64,000 nt of DNA from Paludibacterium purpuratum. GTDB lineage: Bacteria; Pseudomonadota; Gammaproteobacteria; Burkholderiales; Chromobacteriaceae. The position numbers were made by a program, and so were the translations under genes. A model generated the notes under the pieces. It did no database searches and was not told the origin of the DNA. It worked only from the letters and a program-made list of their open reading frames with translations. This document shows positions 27,194 to 35,918 of this stretch, one piece after another. How positions within the stretch are numbered: position 1 is the stretch's first letter; each line of letters begins with the position of its first letter. The stretch covers positions 186,001 through 250,000 of the forward strand of contig NZ_SNZP01000004.1 of assembly GCF_004363805.1 (NCBI RefSeq), given 5' to 3'.

Positions 27194-28056
27194 CTGCGCG
27201 GCGTGAAGAGGCGCAAGACTGTGGCGCATGCCAACAGTGCGCTCAGCGCGCCGAGCACCCAGGTGGTTTGCAGCTTCAGCCCAATCGCGTATTCGGCGAT
27301 GAAGATGGAGAACGGGATCAGTCCGCAAAGTAGCAAAGTCCGATCTGCGCCTATTTTTAGAATGCTCTTCTGATAAAAATAAATAGGAGCAATGAATGTC
27401 GCTATGGCCAGTAGAAACGTATAAAAAATTGTATTTGGCGTCGAAATTAAATCGATATACTGTTTTTCGTATACTACGATCGCCAAGGACACCGCGAACA
27501 TAAGCCAAAACCGAACGGCTAGAATTTGGCTGGCATCGATTCCCGATTCGATGGCCAGACTTTGCGAGGTGTGAGCGTAAAGGTAATTGCAGTAACCCAA
27601 TAAAATGGAGAAGGCAAATATGCCAAGTGCTGCTTTGATGGGGAAAGCGCTGAAAATATAGCAGTAAAATAAAAAAATAGAGAGCGCAATCAACGCGATG
27701 ATTGCAATGTTTATTGCGCTTTTTTTGGTGCGATAGGTGGCAATGCTACTAAATAGTGCCCCAAGCCCCATGAATAGAAAGGCGAAAAAATTTGGGGTGA
27801 TGTAATGAGCACCGGCAAAATACCCCATCCATATGACAAGAATGCTCGCCATCAGCAAGAAATACAAACGCCTGTGTGACGTGAGTAATTTTCTATAAAC
27901 AGAAATGATGTTTTTCTTGTTGGCGATGTGAAAAAATACAATTGCAAATGAAGTGCAAAGCAATACCAGCAATTCATAGGAAAGGTGCCCCGCTGTCTGG
28001 AACACCATGATCGAAGAAAAAACGGTCAGTAAAATATAGATAGCGATGTGAATCAT
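27190..28056 (-). CDS. DMT/EamA-like membrane transporter, probable exporter
   Basis: This 288-residue, highly hydrophobic protein has about ten predicted helices and the size of the drug/metabolite transporter superfamily. Codons are AT-rich (many ATA, AAA, TTT), unlike the flanking genes, as in the ATP-grasp gene whose stop codon is only 2 bp upstream. Coupling to a ligase suggests export of the ligase product or self-protection, as seen with dipeptide and amide antibiotic pathways. That is inference; the substrate cannot be read. The gene ends in a 4-bp overlap with the convergent nucleoid-protein gene. Confidence 0.75.
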   Translation of the reverse strand: MIHIAIYILLTVFSSIMVFQTAGHLSYELLVLLCTSFAIVFFHIANKKNIISVYRKLLTSHRRLYFLLMASILVIWMGYFAGAHYITPNFFAFLFMGLGALFSSIATYRTKKSAINIAIIALIALSIFLFYCYIFSAFPIKAALGIFAFSILLGYCNYLYAHTSQSLAIESGIDASQILAVRFWLMFAVSLAIVVYEKQYIDLISTPNTIFYTFLLAIATFIAPIYFYQKSILKIGADRTLLLCGLIPFSIFIAEYAIGLKLQTTWVLGALSALLACATVLRLFTPRS

Positions 28057-28058
28057 AA

Positions 28059-29315
28059 TTAATCTGGCAAATTTTCCAATTCAAAAATACAATTCGCTGT
28101 TTCTTTCAATCTATTGCAATCTTCATCCTGTACCACAATAAAACTGAAGGCATCGCACAAACTTAATTTATGGCTGGCGTCATATGTCGTGTCGTTACCC
28201 AGCATGGTGATGTGCTTGATGCCGGGCATTGCACCGACGATTTCCGTGAATCGTTCAGGCGCGTGCATTCGGTTTGTCTTGTAAATGGCCAGAATCGTTG
28301 CGTAGCCTTGCTTGTCCGAAAATGCGCTCTCAACGAGACTTCCATGCAAATGGTCCCGCAACAGGCGGTCGTATGACTTGAAGCCGCACGCGCTGGCCGC
28401 GATGCTCAATACCCCTTTGCCGCCGCTGTTTCTGTTGTTGCACTCCAAGAGATAGAGGGTACCGTCGGCTGCCTGCATGAATTCGTTATGAGTAAAGCCG
28501 TTTTTGACTTCCAAGGCGGTCAACGTCTCTTTGGCCTGCCGGGCCAGCCGCGACCAGATTTCAGGGGTGTCGATGACTCTGGTTTGACGGTACAGCGGGG
28601 TGCCATTGAAGTCCATCTTGAGGGATTGAAAAACACAGCTGATATAGTGCACGCCATCGATACTCACTGCGTCGACGATGTATTCGACGCCATCGATGAG
28701 TCGTTGCGCCAGATACTCTGCGCCGGTTGGGTTGGCTTTGAAATATTGACGGATATCGTCGAATTTTTCAGCGCGAAAAACCCCCATGCTGCCGCATCCA
28801 CCCAGCGGCTTGCAAAAGACCGGGTACGCCAACGGCAAATCGTTGATACCGTCTATCGATGCCGGCGATAGCAGACGCTGTTCGATATGAGGTAAGCCTG
28901 CTTTTTTCAGCGCCTCCTGCATGGACCATTTACATGAGCGAAAATGGGAGGTATCCGGATTGTTGGCGTAATCCGGCAGAAGCACGCCAACGACTCTGTC
29001 GGTAATGGCGGTCGACGCTTCGTTGCCGTTAATGATGAAATCGAAGCGGGTACTCGATAATTCAGGATGTTTGACAATAGGCGCGATATCCTGCGCATTT
29101 TTCATTTCGACGAAAATCTGCTTATCGAAGAAATTTTCGTCAGGCCTCATGTATTCGTCGATTTTATTCAACGGCTTGGTAAATAATGCGATAGTCCTGA
29201 TTTTGTGTTTTTTGAAACTGTCTGAAAGGTACTGGCAGGATGAGATGGGGTCGATAATCAATATGGTCTTGCTGCTCTCATTCGCACTGGATGGTTTTAA
29301 TTGTATTTCATGCAT
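28059..29315 (-). CDS. ATP-grasp ligase (amino acid/carboxylate-amine ligase type)
   Basis: This 418-residue protein has an N-terminal Rossmann-like pre-ATP-grasp region (ILIIDPISSCQYLSDSFKK), an ATP-binding strand YPVFCKPLGGCGSMGV (about 165-180), the adenine-site region AQRLIDGVEYIVDAVS, and the Mg-binding ExNxR motif in LLECNNRNSGGKG (about 305-318). This is the layout of L-amino acid ligases and related amide-forming enzymes (BacD type). It probably joins a carboxylate to an amine using ATP. It is 2 bp from the exporter gene and shares its AT-rich codon use, pointing to acquisition as a unit. No carrier protein, NRPS or other tailoring gene is adjacent. Confidence 0.82.
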   Translation of the reverse strand: MHEIQLKPSSANESSKTILIIDPISSCQYLSDSFKKHKIRTIALFTKPLNKIDEYMRPDENFFDKQIFVEMKNAQDIAPIVKHPELSSTRFDFIINGNEASTAITDRVVGVLLPDYANNPDTSHFRSCKWSMQEALKKAGLPHIEQRLLSPASIDGINDLPLAYPVFCKPLGGCGSMGVFRAEKFDDIRQYFKANPTGAEYLAQRLIDGVEYIVDAVSIDGVHYISCVFQSLKMDFNGTPLYRQTRVIDTPEIWSRLARQAKETLTALEVKNGFTHNEFMQAADGTLYLLECNNRNSGGKGVLSIAASACGFKSYDRLLRDHLHGSLVESAFSDKQGYATILAIYKTNRMHAPERFTEIVGAMPGIKHITMLGNDTTYDASHKLSLCDAFSFIVVQDEDCNRLKETANCIFELENLPD

Positions 29316-29435
29316 AATATTTATTATTGAAAGTTAAATTCGTCGCTCGCCGGATGCAATCCGGTATTGTGCGGAAAGCGGAGATGGACGAGCGGTTTGA
29401 TAAAATGGGATCGAATTACAAAGCGATTGCATATT

Positions 29436-29630
29436 TCAATAAATCACCGCTTGCAGCAGGATGATCATCGCAAGCAGGACTAGCATCGCTTGTGGCCGTA
29501 CAGGGCGAGTGCGCCGTCGGCGGCGTTGGACTTGAGGTGTGAAACAGCAATGCCCATCCGACAGCAACACGCGGCGCAATTCGCTGCGCTGCGAGGAGTG
29601 GGGCGAGCCTAGCTTGCACGGTTTGCTCAT
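29436..29630 (-). CDS. Possible 64-residue cationic peptide with C-terminal hydrophobic helix
   Basis: No family is recognised. The frame starts ATG at 29630 with GGGAG 8 bases ahead. The product begins MSKPCKLGS, has three cysteines (5, 28, 29), an arginine run (RRRRRTRPVRPQ, about 35-46), and ends in a membrane-like segment AMLVLLAMIILLQAVIY. It lies 120 bp upstream of, and on the same strand as, the ATP-grasp/exporter pair. It could be a small membrane protein, a peptide substrate for the ligase, or a chance frame; a longer frame over the same DNA (29416-29697) looks less protein-like. Confidence 0.4.
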   Translation of the reverse strand: MSKPCKLGSPHSSQRSELRRVLLSDGHCCFTPQVQRRRRRTRPVRPQAMLVLLAMIILLQAVIY

Positions 29631-29708
29631 GATGGTCTCCCGTTGGGATTGACCATGTCATATTGGACGAACGCAGGGTGTTCCGACCTAGGAGCAATCT
29701 GAATATTT

Positions 29709-29744
29709 ACTTAGGAAAATAGGCCGGCGGCGGGCGCCGCCGGC
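29709..29744 (-). terminator. Probable terminator of the aromatic aminotransferase gene
   Basis: A 9-bp stem (GCCGGCGGC, 29723-29731, pairing with 29736-29744) with a 4-base loop, followed on the minus strand by CTATTTTCC, about 10 bp after the stop codon. Confidence 0.65.
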
Positions 29745-29753
29745 AGTCGAAAG

Positions 29754-30944
29754 TCAGGCCGTTTTGATGACTTCGGCGAAAGCTTGGGCGACCCGCGTGG
29801 CGTTGTCCTGGTTCAAGCCGGCGACGCACATGCGGCCGGAACCGACCAGGTAGACGGCGTGCCGCTCGCGCAGACGTTCGATCTGCGGCGGGGTCAGGCC
29901 GGTGTAGCTAAACATGCCGCGCTGGGTCAGCAGGTAGTCGAAAGAGTGATCCGGCACTTCGACGCTCAGCACATCGAACAGCGCTTGGCGCATGGCCTTG
30001 ATACGGCTGCGCATGGCGCCGAGTTCGCTTTCCCACTGCTGGCGTAGCGCCGGATCCTGCAGAACCCCGGCGATCAACTGGCTGCCATGGGTCGGCGGGC
30101 TGGAGTAATTGCGTCGCACGGTGGCCTGCAATTGCCCCAGTACGCGCTGCGCCTCTTCTTGGTCGGCGCACACGACGCTCAGGCCGCCGCAGCGTTCGCC
30201 ATACAGCGAAAAGATCTTGGAGAAAGAGTTGGCGACCAGGAAGGCGGCGCCGCGTGCCAGTAGGGCACGGATGGCATAGGCATCCTCTTCCAGCCCGTCG
30301 CCGAAACCTTGGTAGGCGATGTCGAGGAAAGGAATCAGCTCGCGCTCGAGCAGTACGTCGATCACCTTGTCCCACTGGGCGCGGTTCAGGTCGGTACCGG
30401 TGGGATTGTGGCAACACGGATGCAACAGAACGATGCTGTGCGACGGCAGGCTGGCCAGGCAGTCGAGCATGGCGTCGAACTTGATCTTGCTGCCTTCGGC
30501 GGCGAAGTAGGGATAGCGGCGCACCTGGAAGCCGGCGCCCTCGAAGACCGCCACATGGTTATCCCAGGTCGGATCGCTCACCCAGACGCCGGCCTGCGGA
30601 AAGGTGCGCTTGAGGAAATCGGCGCCGATCTTCAGCGCGCCGGAACCACCGAGGGTTTGAATGGTGGCGATGCGCGCGACCGGTGCCGCTGCGCCGAACA
30701 GGAGCGGCTGCAGCGCTTGGCGGTAATTGGCCGCGCCTTCCATCGGCAGGTAACTGCATGGGCCCGGTTGCTGATGCAGCCGTTCTTCCATGGCCGCGAC
30801 GGCTGCCAGCCGGGGAATGCGGCCATGCTCGTCGTAGTACAGGCCGATGCCGAGATTGACCTTGCCGGCGCGCTCATCTTTCAGAAAGGTTTGCAGCAAG
30901 CTGAGAATCGGGTCGCCTGGGTAGGATTCTACGTGTTCAAACAA
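29754..30944 (-). CDS. tyrB: Aromatic amino acid aminotransferase (TyrB/AspC class I)
   Basis: This 396-residue PLP enzyme transfers amino groups between aromatic or acidic amino acids and 2-oxo acids. It has the class-Ia features [52 protein letters not shown], and the PLP lysine in [15 protein letters not shown]. The start is TTG 30944, supported by AGGAGA (plus-strand 30951-30956) 8 bases upstream. It carries its own hairpin terminator, so it is probably independent of the AT-rich genes downstream. Confidence 0.92.
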   Translation of the reverse strand: MFEHVESYPGDPILSLLQTFLKDERAGKVNLGIGLYYDEHGRIPRLAAVAAMEERLHQQPGPCSYLPMEGAANYRQALQPLLFGAAAPVARIATIQTLGGSGALKIGADFLKRTFPQAGVWVSDPTWDNHVAVFEGAGFQVRRYPYFAAEGSKIKFDAMLDCLASLPSHSIVLLHPCCHNPTGTDLNRAQWDKVIDVLLERELIPFLDIAYQGFGDGLEEDAYAIRALLARGAAFLVANSFSKIFSLYGERCGGLSVVCADQEEAQRVLGQLQATVRRNYSSPPTHGSQLIAGVLQDPALRQQWESELGAMRSRIKAMRQALFDVLSVEVPDHSFDYLLTQRGMFSYTGLTPPQIERLRERHAVYLVGSGRMCVAGLNQDNATRVAQAFAEVIKTA

Positions 30945-31023
30945 GAGCGTTCTCCTAAGTCGTTTGCAGAAAAGGTTATTTTTATCTGTCGACTATACCG
31001 TCAGCCCAGGATGTCGGCCAGCG

Positions 31024-31959
31024 CTATTGCCGCGGGCACGTCGCGTGCTCGCCGGCATCGTCGTGCAACGGCACCTCGCTGGCGAGAAAGTCGATTAAGT
31101 GACGAACGGCGGGAATCAACCCGCGCCGCGATGGATAGACCAAGTGCAGGATGCCCCAGGGGGCTTGGCAATCGGGCAAGAGCTCCTGCAGGCGACCGTC
31201 GGCGAGAAATGGCCGGCATGCCAGGCTAGGCAGCAGCGCGACGCCCATGCCGTTCGCGGCCGCTTCGGCCAAGACGATCAGGTCGTCGGTCATCAGACGC
31301 GGCGTGTCGATCTGCAACCGGATCTCATGGCCGTCGCCATCGAGCAATACCCACTGGCCGCGGCCATCCGGCCGGCTCATGGTCAGGCAGGGGTAGCGCA
31401 GCAGATCCATCGGCACGCGCGGCGGGCCCAGCTCGGCCAGCAATGCCGGACTGGCGACCAGCACCAGGCGGCTGACGCGGAGGGTGCGCGCTACCTGGTT
31501 GGCGCTGTCTTCGATGACGTTACGCACACGGATGGCGATGTCGATGCCTTCTTCGATCAGGTCGACGCGTCGATTGGCGGCATCGAGTTGAATGCGCACT
31601 TGCGGATGAGCGGCGAGAAAGCGTGGCAGCAGCGGCGCGAGCAACATCTTCGCCAGTAGCTCCGGACAACTGATGCGCACCAGGCCGCGCGGCTCGGCCT
31701 GTACTCGGGCGATGGTTTCTTCCGCCGCTTCCGCCTCGGACAGAACCGCCTGGCAATGCTGGTAGTACTGACTGCCGACTTCGGTCAGCGATAGTCGGCG
31801 GGTAGTGCGCTGCAATAGACGCACGCCGAGTCGCTCTTCCAGTTCGGCGATACGGCGCGACAGACGCGATTTGGGAATGCCAAGCGCGCGACCGGCGGCC
31901 ATGAAGCCGCCGTGCTCGACCACCTTGGCGAAGTAGAACAAGTCATTCAGGTCTTGCAT
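31024..31959 (-). CDS. LysR-family transcription regulator
   Basis: This 311-residue protein has an N-terminal winged helix (MQDLNDLFYFAKVVEHGGF, with RLSRRIAELEERLGVRLL) and a C-terminal substrate-binding domain. It is divergent from the azoreductase gene with 109 bp between starts. A 9-bp inverted repeat spans that gap, so it most likely controls azoR and itself, possibly in response to quinones or electrophiles as known for similar LysR/azoreductase pairs. The effector is inferred. Confidence 0.92.
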   Translation of the reverse strand: MQDLNDLFYFAKVVEHGGFMAAGRALGIPKSRLSRRIAELEERLGVRLLQRTTRRLSLTEVGSQYYQHCQAVLSEAEAAEETIARVQAEPRGLVRISCPELLAKMLLAPLLPRFLAAHPQVRIQLDAANRRVDLIEEGIDIAIRVRNVIEDSANQVARTLRVSRLVLVASPALLAELGPPRVPMDLLRYPCLTMSRPDGRGQWVLLDGDGHEIRLQIDTPRLMTDDLIVLAEAAANGMGVALLPSLACRPFLADGRLQELLPDCQAPWGILHLVYPSRRGLIPAVRHLIDFLASEVPLHDDAGEHATCPRQ

Positions 31960-31976
31960 GGCAATTGTCCTAAAAA

Positions 31977-32021
31977 TGGAACAATGAATCTGATTTTAAC
32001 TATCTAGTTCGAATTGTTCCA
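31977..32021. promoter_or_regulatory. Inverted repeat between lysR and azoR
   Basis: TGGAACAAT (31977-31985) and its exact complement ATTGTTCCA (32013-32021) are 27 bp apart. An overlapping second pair, ATGAATC (31984-31990) and GATTCAT (32031-32037), strengthens the symmetry. This is a candidate operator for the divergent LysR regulator. Confidence 0.5.
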
Positions 32022-32068
32022 TGGATATACGATTCATCCATGCTCACTGCTTTTAAAAGGACAAGACC

Positions 32069-32677
32069 ATGAAACTCCTGCATATCGATGCCAGCATTCT
32101 CGGCGACAACTCCGTATCGCGCCAACTGACCGCCGCCTTGGTGGATGCCGCGCGCCAGCAGCACCCCGGTCTGAGTGTGACCTACCGCGATGTGGCGGCG
32201 GAACCGATCGCCCACCTGTCGGGCGAGATCCTCGGCGCGGCCTTCATGCCGGAGTCGGACTGGAACGACACGCAGCGTGCCGAACGCGCACTGACCGATA
32301 CGCTGATCAATGAATTCCTGGCGGCCGATGTGGTGGTGATCGCTGCACCGATGTACAACTTCTCGATTCCGTCGCAACTGAAGAGTTGGATCGACCGCAT
32401 CGCCGCGGCCGGCCGCACCTTCAAATACACCGAGAACGGCCCGGTCGGCCTGGCGGGCGGCAAGAAGGTGTTGATCGCCTCGTCGCGTGGCGGTGTGTAC
32501 TCGAGCGAACAAGGCAAGTCGATGGACTTTCAGGAAGACTATCTGCGCACTGTGATGGGCTTCGTTGGCATTACCGATTTGCAGATCGTACGCGCCGAAG
32601 CGGTCAATATGGGCGACGACAAGCGCGCCACCGCGATCCATGCCGCACGCGAGGCCATCGCCGCACTGGCGATTTGA
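32069..32677 (+). CDS. azoR: FMN-dependent NADH-azoreductase / quinone reductase
   Basis: This 202-residue flavodoxin-fold enzyme reduces azo dyes and quinones by two-electron transfer from NADH. MKLLHIDASILGDNSVSRQL is the FMN phosphate loop region; APMYNFSIPSQLKSWIDRI and the following GRTFKYTENGPVGL are the AzoR signatures. AAGGA precedes the ATG. It is divergent from a LysR gene. Its stop is 10 bp from a dispersed inverted-repeat element that may end the transcript. Confidence 0.95.
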   Translation: MKLLHIDASILGDNSVSRQLTAALVDAARQQHPGLSVTYRDVAAEPIAHLSGEILGAAFMPESDWNDTQRAERALTDTLINEFLAADVVVIAAPMYNFSIPSQLKSWIDRIAAAGRTFKYTENGPVGLAGGKKVLIASSRGGVYSSEQGKSMDFQEDYLRTVMGFVGITDLQIVRAEAVNMGDDKRATAIHAAREAIAALAI

Positions 32678-32686
32678 TGGACAGCA

Positions 32687-32752
32687 AACGCACCCTACGG
32701 GACTAGCGCGTAGGGTGCGTTCGCGAAGCAGCGCGCCAATCCGCCCCCGCGC

Positions 32753-32755
<3 letters not shown>
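32687..32755. repeat. Dispersed intergenic repeat, copy 2
   Basis: AACGCACCCTAC (32687-32698) and its exact complement (32710-32721) form a hairpin, then TTCGCGAAGC and CAATCCGCC blocks follow as in copy 1 (19945-20018). It lies between the convergent azoR and hemF genes, and the hemF stop codon falls at its edge. Confidence 0.7.
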
Positions 32756-33703
<948 letters not shown>

Positions 33704-33726
33704 CTAATGCCGAACGCATGGCGGTT

Positions 33727-35088
33727 CTATAACGGTTCGTCGGCTGCGCCATGCTCGGGAATGTTGAGCACGAAGCGTGCGCCGCCTGCCGGACTGTCGG
33801 TGACGAACACACTGCCGCCATGTTGTTCGGCGATCAATCGCACGAAAGACAGGCCGAGACCGTAACTATTGCTGTTGCGCTCTCTGTCGTTATCGAGACG
33901 GTGGAAGGGTTCGAAGATGCGTTCGCGCTCGGCTTGCGGCACGCCCGGACCATCGTCGTCGACCACGACGGTCAACCACCCCTCCTGCTTGTCGACCTGA
34001 AGGCGTACCTGGCTTTGGGCGAAGCGAACGGCATTGACCAGCAGGTTGCGCGTGGCAATGTACATCAACTTACGGTCGAACTCGGCATCGGCCGTCGGGC
34101 AAGCCAGTTCGAGTACGACCCCGGCCGGCGCCAACGGTTGGATCAAGGCCAGCAGGTCGGCGAACCATTCGGTCAGTTCGGTGTGCTCGCGCTGCATGAC
34201 GATTTGCCCTTGGTCGAGCTGAGCATAGCTCATGCTGGCGTTGACCAGATCGTCCAGCTCCTGCATGTCGTGCTCCATGCCTGCACGATACTTCTCTCGT
34301 TCCGTCTCGCTTTCGGCTTCGAGCAACATGGTCAGGCCGAACCGCAGGCGGGCGATCGGCGTCCGCAATTCGTGCGATACGGCGTGGCTCAACGTTTGGT
34401 GGGCGTTCATTTGCCCTTCGAGGCGCTCGGCCATGGTGTTGAGACCCGCCGACAGCGGGGTCAACAGCCAGCTCTTCGCGCGCGGCGCTCGCGCGGACAA
34501 CTCGCCCGCCGCCAGTTTTTCGGCTGTGCCGCGGATGGCGACCAAGTCGTTCCACAGTGGGCGCAGGAAGAAAAAGACCAGGAGGCCGAAGCCCAGGCCG
34601 GTCAGCGTCCACCACAGTGCTTTGGCGTGGGTGCCGTCGGTCAGGAGCGAGTCGCTATCCGGCACGGCGAAGTCCAGCGGACCGAACACCAGTACCCGTT
34701 GGCCGTCGCCGACGCGGGCGTAAAGCAGATTACTATTTTCGTCAAAGCGTGTGATGCCGCGCTGGATATCCAGTCGCTGGCCGTCGTCGAGCGACTGCAA
34801 GTGTTTGAGGTCGGTCAGCGCGATCTTGTAGGAGAAACCGGTCGCGAGCTTAGGCAGGGCGGTGGGCCAGTCTTGCTCGGGTTGGCTTTGCAGCTCTTGT
34901 TTGAACATCTGCACGGTCCCGCGCATGAAACTGCGTGCGTGGTCTTCGTCCACACCGGTATAGAGCTGGTCGATGACCACGCCGACGGCGCTGATGATCA
35001 GCACCAGCGCCAATAGCGCGCTTAGGTAATAGCGGAAGAACAGCGTCGCGAGCGAGGGGCGCAACAGGTCGCGCAGATAGCGTCTCAT
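33727..35088 (-). CDS. Sensor histidine kinase, RstB-like
   Basis: This 453-residue protein has two membrane helices (about 16-40 and 165-185) around a periplasmic segment of about 120 residues, then HAMP, HisKA (LSHAVSHELRTPIARL) and HATPase (GLSFVRLIAEQHGG). The periplasmic text SYKIALTDLKHLQSLDDGQRL resembles RstB. Start ATG 35088 overlaps the regulator stop as ATGA, so the two are translationally coupled. The signal is unknown; RstB in enterics responds to acid and low Mg. Confidence 0.9.
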   Translation of the reverse strand: MRRYLRDLLRPSLATLFFRYYLSALLALVLIISAVGVVIDQLYTGVDEDHARSFMRGTVQMFKQELQSQPEQDWPTALPKLATGFSYKIALTDLKHLQSLDDGQRLDIQRGITRFDENSNLLYARVGDGQRVLVFGPLDFAVPDSDSLLTDGTHAKALWWTLTGLGFGLLVFFFLRPLWNDLVAIRGTAEKLAAGELSARAPRAKSWLLTPLSAGLNTMAERLEGQMNAHQTLSHAVSHELRTPIARLRFGLTMLLEAESETEREKYRAGMEHDMQELDDLVNASMSYAQLDQGQIVMQREHTELTEWFADLLALIQPLAPAGVVLELACPTADAEFDRKLMYIATRNLLVNAVRFAQSQVRLQVDKQEGWLTVVVDDDGPGVPQAERERIFEPFHRLDNDRERNSNSYGLGLSFVRLIAEQHGGSVFVTDSPAGGARFVLNIPEHGAADEPL

Positions 35089-35789
35089 CCCAATTCCCAA
35101 TCGCTTTTGGAAAACAGGTAGCCCTTGCCGCGCACGGTCTTGATGCGTGTGGGGGACATCGGATCGTCGAGCAGTTTCTTGCGCAAACGGGAAATGCGCG
35201 CGTCGATCGAGCGGTCGTTGCCGTCGAACCCGATGCCGCGCAGTTTGCCCAGGATGTCGTCGCGCGACTGGATGCTACCGGCGTGGCTGGCCAGTAACCA
35301 CAGTAAATCGAACTCGGCGGTGGTCAGGTCGAGGTACTGCGAGCCCAGCCGCGCCGTGCGCGTGCCCTGGTTGATGGTGAACTGGCCGAAAGCCAATTGG
35401 TCGGTGGCGAGGGCGCCCTGGCGCGGCTCGCCGCGCCGCAGTAGCGCACGAACCCGGGCCAGCAGCTTACGTGGCTCGACCGGTTTGGCAAGGTAGTCGT
35501 CGGCGCCGAGTTCCAACCCTAGGATTTCATCGATCTCATCGTTGCGAGCGGTCATCATCAGAATGCGCCCGCCAAAGTAAGGTCGCAGATCGCGGCAAAT
35601 CTCAAACCCCGCCTTGCCCGGCAGCATCAGATCCAGCACCACCAAGTCGGGACGCGCCGCCATGATCTTGGCTTCGGCTTCGTCCCCCTTGCTGCAGGTG
35701 CTGACCTGGTAGCCGTTCTTGCCGAGAAAGGCGGCAATCAATTCGGCCAGCCTGGTGTCGTCTTCGACCAGGAAAACATGTTCGCTCAT
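35085..35789 (-). CDS. OmpR-family response regulator, RstA-like
   Basis: This 234-residue regulator begins MSEHVFLVEDDTRLAELIA. The receiver has VVLDLMLPGKAGFEICRDLR (phospho-Asp), TARNDEIDEILGLELGADDYLAKP, and a C-terminal winged helix with RSRDDILGKLRGIGFDGNDR and ISRLRKKLLDDP. It is divergent from cstA with 129 bp between starts and is followed by its kinase. It may control cstA through the palindrome in that gap, but RstA-type sites usually read GTTACA, which is not seen, so the target is open. Confidence 0.92.
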   Translation of the reverse strand: MSEHVFLVEDDTRLAELIAAFLGKNGYQVSTCSKGDEAEAKIMAARPDLVVLDLMLPGKAGFEICRDLRPYFGGRILMMTARNDEIDEILGLELGADDYLAKPVEPRKLLARVRALLRRGEPRQGALATDQLAFGQFTINQGTRTARLGSQYLDLTTAEFDLLWLLASHAGSIQSRDDILGKLRGIGFDGNDRSIDARISRLRKKLLDDPMSPTRIKTVRGKGYLFSKSDWELG

Positions 35790-35881
35790 GCAGGCGCTCG
35801 CATAGAAGAAGACCACCGATTTCCGGAAGTTGCACTTGTCATTGAAAGAATAACCTCAAACAATAAAACGATAACTCCAAT

Positions 35882-35898
35882 AGACCGTCTAACGGTCT
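35882..35898. promoter_or_regulatory. Palindrome in the regulator/cstA divergent gap
   Basis: AGACCGT-CTA-ACGGTCT is a perfect 7-bp inverted repeat 20 bp before the likely cstA start. It could be an operator or a leader hairpin that affects cstA translation. Confidence 0.45.
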
Positions 35899-35918
35899 GC
35901 GCCCTTCACAATAACAGC

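Noticed and set aside
29416-29697. 93-codon frame overlapping the possible 64-residue peptide
   Set aside because: Ser/Thr/Pro/Ala-rich without structure and without a good ribosome site; the 64-codon frame is the better candidate.
33751-35016. Open frame of 421 codons on + opposite the RstB-like kinase
   Set aside because: Antisense shadow without motifs.
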